DNA of 64,000 nt from an uncultured Bacteroides sp. (GTDB lineage: Bacteria; Bacteroidota; Bacteroidia; Bacteroidales; Bacteroidaceae), in NCBI RefSeq assembly GCF_963677945.1, contig NZ_OY782578.1, positions 3,873,258 through 3,937,257 on the forward strand, in the 5' to 3' direction. The notes beneath the pieces are model-generated. The model did not search any database. It was not told the origin of the DNA and worked only from the letters and a program-made list of their open reading frames with translations. Position 1 is the stretch's first letter. The number at the start of each line of letters is the position of its first letter. Of the stretch, positions 30,069 to 37,370 are shown piece after piece. Both the position numbers and the translations under genes were made by a program.

Positions 30069-30333
30069 ACATGAGATTGTTTATTGCACCACTTTCCTTA
30101 TCTTAAATATATGATATACAGTTTATCTATGTGCCTTATCGTGCGCAATATTCACAAAATTCCTGAACATACGCAAGGAATTTGAAGGAGATTTATTAGA
30201 CAGACCAGCAATAAGCCCGTAAGTAGAATTTAGCTCACATTATTTACTGAAAGCTTTTAAAAGAGACCCCGCCGGAATACAACAAAACTCCGGTTTACTT
30301 TTTCAAAAGTTACTCGGGATATTTATGAATTCT
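30069..30333. other. Intergenic region before the TGTACA array
   Basis: The promoter region of the Crp gene on the minus strand and about 200 bases with no recognisable gene. A very short hairpin-like CGGAATAC...CCGGTTTAC stretch near 30274-30297 is not convincing as a terminator. Confidence 0.35.
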
Positions 30334-30411
30334 TGTACAAAAGAATGCATTCTTCTGTACAGAACAATTAATTCTTTTGTACAGAAGATATAATTGTTTT
30401 GTACAAAAGTG
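30329..30411. repeat. 22-bp-period TGTACA palindrome array, copy 1
   Basis: TGTACA occurs at 30334, 30356, 30378 and 30400, exactly 22 bases apart. Midway between them lie further palindromic centres (ATGCAT at 30345-30350, AATTAATT at 30366-30373), so symmetry centres recur every 11 bases. The reverse complement matches the array at 50420-50504 closely, including the flanking TTTATGAAT-type sequence. It lies between two Crp/Fnr genes. It has no protein-coding character. Confidence 0.85.
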
Positions 30412-30554
30412 CAGAAACATCCCGCCTGAGATATAAAAAGCTATTCGGGAGTTTAAAGAAGCTCTCGTCGCATCTTTCCGGAGAGCCAGAGTAACTTATT
30501 ATAGCATTCAACATCACTACATAAATTTTAATTTTTCGAAAAAAAGTCTTGCAG

Positions 30555-30744
30555 TCTAGCACTTGGTGCATAAGTTACTGTTCATAAGCGTGATACAGGT
30601 GCTAGATACACTTAGAGAAGTCTAGCAGAAGTCTAGCAGTCTAGCGCTAGACTGCTAGACTACCGCTAGAGTATTTTCGGGAAGTCTAGCAAATATAACA
30701 CACTAATATTTAATTACTTAAAAGCAAAGTGCTAGACTGCTAGA
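30555..30744. repeat. Cluster of TCTAGCA / TGCTAGA elements
   Basis: Within 190 bases there are at least nine copies of the 7-mer TCTAGCA or its complement TGCTAGA (30555, 30600, 30621, 30632, 30653, 30685, 30730, 30738) plus the palindrome TCTAGCGCTAGA (30640-30651) and CGCTAGA (30664). Both orientations are mixed, so the region could fold into alternative hairpins or be bound by a protein. No frame is open through it. Confidence 0.75.
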
Positions 30745-30814
30745 TACTTTTAGGAAAAACAAATATTTTGAGAATATACTTTGCTTATTTATCTCATAAA
30801 AATAAGAGATTTGT

Positions 30815-31378
30815 TTATTTCAGTTTAGCTCGTATACGACTTAAACTGACCGGAGTAATACCTAAATAAGAAGCAAGGCACTCCAAAGGTATCCTTTGCA
30901 ACAAGTCCGGGTTATTCTCTAATAGTATTTTATATCGCTCGGATGCTGTTGTGAACAACAATGGAATAAGTCTTTCTTCTGTTTGCAAAAACTCTAGTTC
31001 AGCGAGTTTTCGACCCCAATTAGCAATATGTATATCTTCCTTAAATAATTCATATAAGTCACTACGTTTCAACACATACAAGGTTGAGTCTTCCATAAGC
31101 TCCATCGTTTCATATCCTTGTTGATTGCTCACATAGCTTTTTAAGGAAACAATAGTAGCCCCCTCTTTCCCAATCCAAAAGGTTATTTCTTTCCCATCAA
31201 AAGGAATATATGCTCTGGCAATTCCTTTTTCAAGAAAGAAAACATTTGTTTCCACTTTACCGGCCTCTAATATGAGAAAACCTTTAGGGTACGTAACCTT
31301 TGACAAATGCTTTATCAACTTATCCATAGAGGATTGAGGCATTTGATATATGCTATTTATTATTTCAAGTATATCCAT
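30815..31378 (-). CDS. Crp/Fnr family transcription regulator (divergent to SMR pump)
   Basis: 187 residues with the same plan as the regulator at 29514: a cNMP-type sensor barrel (LILEAGKVETNVFFLEKGIA) and a C-terminal helix-turn-helix ending LASYLGITPVSLSRIRAKLK. It is transcribed divergently from the SMR transporter gene with about 160 bases between starts, which suggests that it controls that operon. A -7 box TACCTTTG lies at 31411-31404 on its strand. The inducing ligand cannot be read from the sequence. Confidence 0.87.
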   Translation of the reverse strand: MDILEIINSIYQMPQSSMDKLIKHLSKVTYPKGFLILEAGKVETNVFFLEKGIARAYIPFDGKEITFWIGKEGATIVSLKSYVSNQQGYETMELMEDSTLYVLKRSDLYELFKEDIHIANWGRKLAELEFLQTEERLIPLLFTTASERYKILLENNPDLLQRIPLECLASYLGITPVSLSRIRAKLK

Positions 31379-31503
31379 AAATATAGCTCTTAATTTATGA
31401 ATGCAAAGGTATTAAATCTTAGATTAAGAGAACTGTAAATTACTTATAATCTTGCAACTATCATTTCTTATCAAATGTAAAGAGAGATAATAGGACATTT
31501 GAC

Positions 31504-31511
31504 TAATTTTG
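31504..31511 (+). promoter_or_regulatory. -7 box for the SMR operon
   Basis: TAATTTTG matches TAnnTTTG. It lies inside the longest possible frame of the pump gene (from 31499) and therefore supports the internal start at 31538. Confidence 0.45.
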
Positions 31512-31537
31512 CAAACAATTTGAAAAGACAGAAGTAT

Positions 31538-31858
31538 ATGAGTTGGATTATTTTGATTGCCGCCGGATTATTTGAGGTCTGCTTTACATTTTGTTTAGGG
31601 AAAACAAAAGAAACCGCAGGAACTGAATTTTATCTGTGGGGAATGGGATTTATTTTATCAGTATTATTAAGTATGTACTTATTGGCAAAAGCTGCACAAA
31701 CATTGCCACTAGGCACAGCATATCCTGTGTGGACCGGTATAGGCGCTATTGGTACCGTGCTCGTTGGAATTCTATTTTTCAACGAACCTTCAACTATTGC
31801 ACGTTTGTTCTTTATTACAACTTTAATAATTTCAATCATCGGTTTGAAAGTAGTATAA
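31538..31858 (+). CDS. Small multidrug resistance (SMR) family transporter
   Basis: 106 residues from MSWIILIAAG, the usual SMR length, with four transmembrane helices. The essential membrane Glu is present (E13 in AAGLFEVCF), and the motif TAYPVWTGIGAIGTVLVG is the SMR family signature. The sequence leans to the SugE/Gdx guanidinium-exporter subgroup (W-I-L-x-x-A-G-L-F-E-V start), which exports guanidinium or quaternary ammonium compounds as a proton-coupled dimer. A longer frame begins at 31499, but a -7 box falls inside it. It is followed after 22 bases by a flavin-type oxidoreductase gene. Confidence 0.88.
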   Translation: MSWIILIAAGLFEVCFTFCLGKTKETAGTEFYLWGMGFILSVLLSMYLLAKAAQTLPLGTAYPVWTGIGAIGTVLVGILFFNEPSTIARLFFITTLIISIIGLKVV

Positions 31859-31880
31859 ATCAATAAAAAGGAAAAAGAAT

Positions 31881-32372
31881 ATGTTTAGAGAAATGCGCCG
31901 AAAAAAGCAACTATTATCCGCAGAAGAAAGCATCTCAATTCTGAATAGAATGACATCTGGTGTGCTTGCAATAACAGGGGATAATGATTATCCTTATGCA
32001 GTACCGCTCAGTTACGTTTACTATGACAATAAAATATATTTTCATGGTGCAACATCGGGTCATAAAATAGATGCAATCAACAGAAACAGCAAAGCATCTT
32101 TTTGCGTTATAGAACAAGATAACATTATTCCTGAAGAATATACAACTTATTTCAGAAGTGTTATTGTATTTGGCAAGATTCGCATTTTAGAAGATAATGA
32201 TGAAAAGCGAAAAGCTATTGAGAAATTGACCGAGAAATATTCACCAGCTCTGGAAGAAGGACGCTTAAAGGAAATTGAAAAAGGTTTTAATCATATGCAT
32301 ATGATAGAATTATCTATTGAACACATGACTGGGAAAGAGGCTATTGAATTAGTTAGGGCAAAGAAATTATAG
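31881..32372 (+). CDS. Pyridoxamine 5'-phosphate oxidase family protein, NimA-like
   Basis: 163 residues with the split-barrel flavin-binding fold: MFREMRRKKQLLSAEESISIL, then GVLAITGDNDYPYAVPLSYVYYDNKIYFHGA and the loop GHKIDAINRN. This is the FMN/haem-binding branch that includes the 5-nitroimidazole reductase NimA. Members reduce nitro compounds or are redox enzymes of unknown substrate. It is co-transcribed with the SMR pump (22-base gap), a pairing that suggests a detoxification unit under the divergent Crp-type regulator. Drug resistance should not be inferred from this alone. Confidence 0.82.
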   Translation: MFREMRRKKQLLSAEESISILNRMTSGVLAITGDNDYPYAVPLSYVYYDNKIYFHGATSGHKIDAINRNSKASFCVIEQDNIIPEEYTTYFRSVIVFGKIRILEDNDEKRKAIEKLTEKYSPALEEGRLKEIEKGFNHMHMIELSIEHMTGKEAIELVRAKKL

Positions 32373-32433
32373 CACACATTTGCCACTTATTAGAATTAAA
32401 AGGAAGAAATTAGGTGGCAGATAGCAGTTGTTG

Positions 32434-32469
32434 GTAGCAGATAAAATGTACAACACTTTTATCTGCTAC
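32434..32469 (+). terminator. Hairpin after the SMR operon
   Basis: GTAGCAGATAAAA (32434-32446) pairs perfectly with TTTTATCTGCTAC (32457-32469) around a 10-base loop. A-rich and T-rich tracts flank it on both sides. It closes the SMR-NimA-like operon. Confidence 0.65.
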
Positions 32470-32612
32470 TAAAATAAAAAACTGGTTTAATGGCATTTAA
32501 GTACTAATTAGTAGCAGGTGGTAGATAAATGCAATATTTTATTTAAAATATTTGTGGTATAATAATCTGCAAGAACATTTAATATCCCTGATCTGAACAA
32601 TGGTGGAAATAC

Positions 32613-32646
32613 AAAAGTCCCAAGATATTGCTATTTCGGGACTTTT
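32613..32646. terminator. Terminator between SMR operon and acetyltransferase
   Basis: AAAAGTCCC (32613-32621) pairs with GGGACTTTT (32638-32646), followed by CTTTCT. It lies between convergent genes and could serve both. The remainder of 32373-32705 contains no gene. Confidence 0.65.
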
Positions 32647-32705
32647 CTTTCTATGATAAAATACAATACACCATAAGTGTTTGCGAATTGAAGTTCTGAA
32701 TTCAA

Positions 32706-33332
32706 TTATATCAAATCGGGCAACTTATTCACATCCATTATTTTGTCAATATTTTGCCGGACTTTTTCCTCATCCCAGTCCCACCATTTGAGCCTCAACA
32801 GCTTATCTATCTGTTCATCGGTAAAACGCTTACGAATCAACTTCGCCGGAGTCCCTCCTACAATGGAGTAAGGAGGAACATCTTTGGTAACCACTGCACG
32901 TGATGCGATAATTGCTCCATCTCCAATAGTAACACCAGCCATGATAACGGCTTCGAAACCAATCCACACATCATTTCCAATTACAATATCACCTTTATTG
33001 TCCCAGGCATTGGTTACTGATGTTTGCAAATCCCATTCATCAGCCAATACGGGAAAAGGATAAGTGGACAGCGAACCAAGCGTATGGTTGGCACCATTAA
33101 ATAAAAATTTGGCACCACAGGCTATGGAACAATATTTTCCAATAATCAGTCTGTCGTTATTAGCATACGGATAATGATACAAAACACATTTATGTTCAAA
33201 GTCCAATGGATTGTCAAAATCGTGATAGAAAGAATAATCGCCCACCTCTATAAATGGGCTTTTTACGCAACTTTTCAGATAAACCATAGTCTTATCGTCT
33301 TTGCGTGGATATAATAATTTATTGTTTGGCAT
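32706..33332 (-). CDS. Vat/CatB-type hexapeptide acetyltransferase
   Basis: 208 residues, the standard length for xenobiotic acetyltransferases (streptogramin Vat and chloramphenicol CatB type). A left-handed beta-helix of hexapeptide repeats is interrupted by a loop carrying the catalytic His (H83 in [15 protein letters not shown]). The C-terminal part [24 protein letters not shown] and [13 protein letters not shown] is typical. The enzyme transfers acetyl from acetyl-CoA to a hydroxyl acceptor. Many chromosomal members are of unknown substrate, so antibiotic resistance is possible but unproven. It is followed 78 bases later by an unrelated membrane protein gene on the same strand, read from further right. 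Confidence 0.88.
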   Translation of the reverse strand: MPNNKLLYPRKDDKTMVYLKSCVKSPFIEVGDYSFYHDFDNPLDFEHKCVLYHYPYANNDRLIIGKYCSIACGAKFLFNGANHTLGSLSTYPFPVLADEWDLQTSVTNAWDNKGDIVIGNDVWIGFEAVIMAGVTIGDGAIIASRAVVTKDVPPYSIVGGTPAKLIRKRFTDEQIDKLLRLKWWDWDEEKVRQNIDKIMDVNKLPDLI

Positions 33333-33410
33333 AATTTTCTAATTTTAAAGGATTAATAAATCTGCAAGAATTATTCTCCCTGCAATGACTGCAAAGAGAA
33401 TAATATCCGA

Positions 33411-33893
33411 TTATTTTATATTTTGGAGCATTTGCATAAACGTATCCATGTGCAATTGCATATACGACTGTATTACAGCAAAAACTGGAACAAACAGAAG
33501 TATTCCGATCAGCAAACCTTTGCCTATGGATTCAAATTTAGAATTCTTCAGAAGCACAAATAAAATCCACAGCACATTAAGTGTAATAATAATATGGGTA
33601 ACCTGAGCAAACATGTTGGCTTCATTCCAGGGCATAACAAACAAGCCCATTGTTCCATAAAAATATTGCGGCAATAAAGCTACAGCTAGGAACAAATCCT
33701 TTTTAGTAGCCTTAAAACAGATAAAGCATACCAAATAAACAATAATGGAAAGCGAGCATGCATTGAAAGCCAACCACTCAAAAAAACCTAGTTTTACTAT
33801 TGACAGAAAAAAGTAAGCACTGTTTAATAATGCTAGAAGCATGACTCCGGCTAACAAATAGCCGGTTATTTGATTTTTATTATTAAAATTCAT
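33411..33893 (-). CDS. Membrane protein of unknown function
   Basis: 160 residues with about five hydrophobic segments (roughly 11-31, 36-60, 67-85, 93-115 and 125-145) and short polar loops. No family motif is recognised. It has an ordinary start with a short charged N-terminus (MNFNNKNQ). It lies upstream of the acetyltransferase gene on the same strand with a 78-base gap. Confidence 0.6.
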   Translation of the reverse strand: MNFNNKNQITGYLLAGVMLLALLNSAYFFLSIVKLGFFEWLAFNACSLSIIVYLVCFICFKATKKDLFLAVALLPQYFYGTMGLFVMPWNEANMFAQVTHIIITLNVLWILFVLLKNSKFESIGKGLLIGILLFVPVFAVIQSYMQLHMDTFMQMLQNIK

Positions 33894-34462
33894 AATTGAT
33901 TTTTTGTGTAATTTATGTAATAGGAATTAGCCAATGATACAATATATCAATGAGTTTTATTCCGTTTATTAAGACAATAAGAAACCTGTTCAGAAAAGTA
34001 TCCTAAACTACCAAAACATTAACCTGTGGTTTGCTGAGGTTAACTATGCTGCAATTACCAATTTAAGTACTGCTTTCATTTGTTTGGTTCTAAATTACAC
34101 AATAAGTTAAGATATGATTGCTGCTTTAGTAGCTTATTAAAGCAATTTTTATCTTTATTGCTTCCATTTTATAGTTTGCAAAAGTAATAAAAAATCAAAT
34201 TATATTAATCCAAAATAAGATATTTTTATCTGACTTTTTTAATTTATATATTATTTAAAAAATGCATAGATAAATCCACATCCAATACATTAAAATTTAA
34301 AAAAATCGCTACCTTTGAACGAATTAAACAAAAAAAAACTACGATTGGCGAGGGTTATAATTTACCACAACAGAAAAGTAAAACAACGCACAACCAATCT
34401 GTATAAACTAATACAAGTATAAATTTAGTCTGGATGAGAAGATTAGATTTATTTGTAAATTC
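33894..34462. other. Long AT-rich intergenic region
   Basis: No intact gene. A short open stretch (about 34010-34110, plus strand) reads LWFAEVNYAAITNLSTAF but matches nothing I can name. CAAAAGTA at 34179-34186 would be a -7 box on the minus strand, far from the next gene. Confidence 0.35.
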
Positions 34463-34603
34463 ATGATTATAAGAAAACTAATAGAACGTTATACCGATAT
34501 TTTAAACCACGTCAGCTTGAAAGAGGTAGCTTTCTTTATAAAAATTACACCTGAAACCTTGAGCAGAATCAAAAGAAGATTGTTGCTACCACTGAATTCT
34601 TGA
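34463..34603 (+). pseudogene. Relic of a Crp/Fnr-type regulator (C-terminal helix-turn-helix)
   Basis: The 46-codon frame includes ERYTDILNHVSLKEVAFFI followed by KITPETLSRIKRRL. This is the winged-helix end of a Bacteroidetes Crp-like regulator (compare ITPVSLSRIRNRK in the two intact genes nearby). The sensor domain is absent upstream in any frame. It is a third Crp-type copy within 5 kb, degraded, and sits directly ahead of a lipoprotein operon. Confidence 0.6.
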
Positions 34604-34635
34604 TTTGAATCAAAAGTATTTATATCCTATCAGTT

Positions 34636-34643
34636 TATCTTTG
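34636..34643 (+). promoter_or_regulatory. -7 box for the lipoprotein operon
   Basis: TATCTTTG matches TAnnTTTG. It would start transcription near 34650, so the first usable ATG is 34684, which also begins a good lipoprotein signal. Confidence 0.5.
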
Positions 34644-34683
34644 CAATATGAGTTTTAAAGTGAACAAATACAATAAATTCAAA

Positions 34684-35571
34684 ATGAAAAAATTATTATT
34701 GCTATTAGTTGTAATCTCTACCTTGTTCTCCTGTAAAAAAGAAGATGACGGGTTAGAACAGAATCTTCAATTAAACGTAAAATCCTGCGTGTTGGACAAT
34801 GAGCATAGCTATGCCGAGGTTAAAAAGCTAAAAGGAACAGGTTCACTAAGTGTAACTTCGTCAAATCCTGGTATTGCCGAAATTCAATTCGATAAAGAAG
34901 ACAAAGACGTGTTTTATATTATCGGTCATGAACAGGGTAATGCTACCATTACGGTTATGGATGTTGACGATAACACAACAGGTGATGAATATGCTATTAA
35001 AACAATCAATGTTAATGTTCGTGAGTCAATTAATTATGGGGATTATTCACACCAGAACGTATACATAAAAAAAGGAGAATGCCGTATATTCAAACTGCCT
35101 TTTATTTTTGATGAAAATGATAGTCTAGTTGGAGCCAATGATTATATTGTCTCTATGTCCGCCAATGTTTCACTGGGTAATAAATTCAGGGTAGAGGCAA
35201 AGTCCAATGGCATCACTGAATTTCAAATATATAAAGGAAAAATAGAACTTTTCTCGGTCCGTATTTTTGTTGTAAACGAATACGACTTGTTCATTCCGGA
35301 GTCAGAAAACCGACAGCTGACTTTTGATCTCCCGTTTACTGTTGGAGTTAACGGCATTTCTATTTGGAGAGGTAGCGGTCATTATAACGCCAAAGTAGTT
35401 GATGAAAAGGTAGCCGTAGTCGAGTCTATCACTCCGGGGGAAGATTATTTTAACGAAGAAAGTAATTCTGCCGTCGTTCGGGTAACACCATTAAAAAGTG
35501 GCACAACCAAACTGATTGTTACCGATGTAGTTACAGGACAAACATCAGGTGTTGATGTAGTGGTAAATTAA
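34684..35571 (+). CDS. Surface-type lipoprotein with Ig-like repeats, operon gene 1
   Basis: 295 residues from MKKLLLLLVV. The lipobox is in LFSCKKEDD, where the acidic residues after Cys resemble the Bacteroidetes surface-export signal. The mature part contains bacterial Ig-like strands: GSLSVTSSNPGIAEIQF, EQGNATITVMDV and SGTTKLIVTDVVTGQ, typical of BIG2-type domains. No catalytic motif is visible. A longer frame from 34648 is rejected because the -7 box at 34636 sits too close. It is the first of three co-directional lipoprotein genes. Function unknown; adhesin or surface-layer assembly is possible. Confidence 0.75.
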   Translation: MKKLLLLLVVISTLFSCKKEDDGLEQNLQLNVKSCVLDNEHSYAEVKKLKGTGSLSVTSSNPGIAEIQFDKEDKDVFYIIGHEQGNATITVMDVDDNTTGDEYAIKTINVNVRESINYGDYSHQNVYIKKGECRIFKLPFIFDENDSLVGANDYIVSMSANVSLGNKFRVEAKSNGITEFQIYKGKIELFSVRIFVVNEYDLFIPESENRQLTFDLPFTVGVNGISIWRGSGHYNAKVVDEKVAVVESITPGEDYFNEESNSAVVRVTPLKSGTTKLIVTDVVTGQTSGVDVVVN

Positions 35572-35600
35572 CACTTAAATACAATGCAAATAATAAGAGC

Positions 35601-36374
35601 ATGAAGAAAATCTTATTTATTTTATTTATCCTGTTCACTTTTACGAGTTGCGAGAAAGAAGATGATGATACCGAAGCTGTATGTACTCCCGGTTATACAA
35701 CCATCAGTGGGCATATTCTAACGTCGGACAACACACCTTTAAAAGGTGTAGAATTACAATTAAAATATGTCGAAACTCAATGGCTTGCTAGTTACCATTC
35801 CTGGTTAAAACGGAAAACAACAACAGATGCAAATGGTTCTTACAAAATGTCTTTCAATATTAAAGATAACGAAGTTGAATCTTTTGAAGGCCAATCTTCT
35901 TCTTATTTCGAACTACAGATTGACTTCCGAAATTTAGATCCGGATAAATACTTCCTGCCAGAGCAGATTTCCGAAACTGGAACCTCTTATTCGTATAACC
36001 CGATCATTTCGTTAAAGCGGGATACGGTATACGATGTATCTTTCTATATTCCAACCAAAGACTATATTACAGTTACATTGAAAAATTTCAAACCAACAAA
36101 TCAATCTGACCACTTCGAAGTACAGACATTTTTCCCATGGGGGACGAAGTCTGATGAAAAAAAGATGCTGAATACAGAATATGGAATTAGCTCCAGTGGC
36201 TATGATCATTTTGTGGCAAAAGACGAGAATCAGACTTTTAGAAATGTACCTGTGGCCCGGAATGACACCAACATTGTAAGAATTATAAAAATGAAGAACG
36301 GAGTTGCCTACCCCGAAGACTATAAAATATTTGTTCCTGAAAAGAACACCATTGAATTAACTTACGAATATTAA
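35601..36374 (+). CDS. Lipoprotein with carboxypeptidase-regulatory-like domain, operon gene 2
   Basis: 257 residues. The lipobox is in FTSCEKEDDD, again with acidic residues following Cys. Residues 35-130 (TTISGHILTSDNTPLKGVEL, KTTTDANGSYKMSF) are a CarboxypepD-regulatory-like beta sandwich, a fold used as a structural module in surface proteins. The rest is beta-rich without a recognised family. It lies 29 bases after the previous lipoprotein gene. Function unknown. Confidence 0.72.
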   Translation: MKKILFILFILFTFTSCEKEDDDTEAVCTPGYTTISGHILTSDNTPLKGVELQLKYVETQWLASYHSWLKRKTTTDANGSYKMSFNIKDNEVESFEGQSSSYFELQIDFRNLDPDKYFLPEQISETGTSYSYNPIISLKRDTVYDVSFYIPTKDYITVTLKNFKPTNQSDHFEVQTFFPWGTKSDEKKMLNTEYGISSSGYDHFVAKDENQTFRNVPVARNDTNIVRIIKMKNGVAYPEDYKIFVPEKNTIELTYEY

Positions 36375-36408
36375 AGTGAATACAAAAAACATTCAAATAA
36401 CAAATAAA

Positions 36409-37206
36409 ATGAATCGAAAAATCTACTCAATTCTCTGTAGCTTACTTATCCTGTTTTCTACTTTCGGTTGGACATCATGTGATAAGAGCTCCAATATTGA
36501 GCCGTTATCCCTGCATCAGATTGAAAATAACACCATCAAACTTTACTATGGTTCCAAAGGAGGCGCTACTATTATTGGAGGAGATGGAATTTATTCTTTT
36601 TCTTGCAAATCATCGTTGTTAAAAGTCGAAATGACTCAAAGCAATTATATTTCATTTGAACCACTAGGTGTAGGTAATGCTACCATTACGATTAAAGATT
36701 CATCCGGAGATTCGTACATTCTAAATGTAACGGTAACTTATAAATCAGAAAATATTATTATATCAAAATTAGATGCAACTGTCGTTGGCAATAATATGAC
36801 GGCAGATAACCAAAAAGAACTGAAAGAAAAAATGCTTGCAACCATTCCTGTAAAAGTTGGTGGTGGATACAAGTTTGTATATACCGAAGGCGAAAAACTG
36901 GATGAGACAAAAGGAATTGTTTTTATTTATCCGGACAAGTATGGCTATAATGGCATTGAGGGTACATTTAAGAGAGTGATGGTTAAACATGCTGATGGAA
37001 GCTATCCTTACATTACCTTTACGTTGCATTACAATGATGTAAATCGTACATTTATTTTCATGGAGTACCAAGAACCTATTGTGAAATCATCGCAATACCG
37101 TACTTATCAGTTTGCCGAAGATCTTAAAGAGCAGTACAAAACGGCTTACCCAAATATTGAGCAGGTATATACTTCGCAGGTGATAGGTAGCTTAACAGTT
37201 GAGTAA
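36409..37206 (+). CDS. Lipoprotein with Ig-like N-terminal domain, operon gene 3
   Basis: 265 residues from MNRKIYSILCS; the frame is open from 36376, but the later Met gives the lipoprotein leader with Cys in GWTSCDKSS. Residues 20-110 are Ig-like (KGGATIIGGDGIYSFSCKSS, GVGNATITIKDSSGDSYILN), similar in style to gene 1. A C-terminal alpha/beta region (FKRVMVKHADGSYPYITFTL) is not recognised. It is the last gene of the operon, closed by a strong hairpin at 37242-37279. Confidence 0.7.
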   Translation: MNRKIYSILCSLLILFSTFGWTSCDKSSNIEPLSLHQIENNTIKLYYGSKGGATIIGGDGIYSFSCKSSLLKVEMTQSNYISFEPLGVGNATITIKDSSGDSYILNVTVTYKSENIIISKLDATVVGNNMTADNQKELKEKMLATIPVKVGGGYKFVYTEGEKLDETKGIVFIYPDKYGYNGIEGTFKRVMVKHADGSYPYITFTLHYNDVNRTFIFMEYQEPIVKSSQYRTYQFAEDLKEQYKTAYPNIEQVYTSQVIGSLTVE

Positions 37207-37241
37207 TAAAAGAATTCCCTAATTTATATTTTAGTATATAA

Positions 37242-37279
37242 AAGAAAGGGTGCAAATCAGCAGATTTGCACCCTTTCTT
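37242..37279. terminator. Strong bidirectional terminator between lipoprotein operon and putA
   Basis: A 17-base perfect stem (37242-37258 with 37263-37279; core GGGTGCAAATC) with a 4-base loop, A-rich on the left and T-rich on the right. It lies between convergent genes. Confidence 0.85.
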
Positions 37280-37370
37280 GGTTGGAGCATTCCTTTAAAG
37301 AAAAACGGCTCACCCAATATTTAGTGAGGCTACGCATAAAGTTTAGCCAATCTAAGAGCCTGTTTAAATT

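Noticed and set aside
30329-30411. Possible CRISPR array
   Set aside because: Units are contiguous with no unique spacers, only four units, and no cas genes are near.
32706-33332. Antibiotic resistance gene (Vat or CatB)
   Set aside because: The family is clear, but many chromosomal members are not resistance enzymes; no substrate call is made.
34010-34110. Open stretch reading LWFAEVNYAAITNLSTAF
   Set aside because: Short, no start in context and no family I can name; transposase origin considered but not supported.
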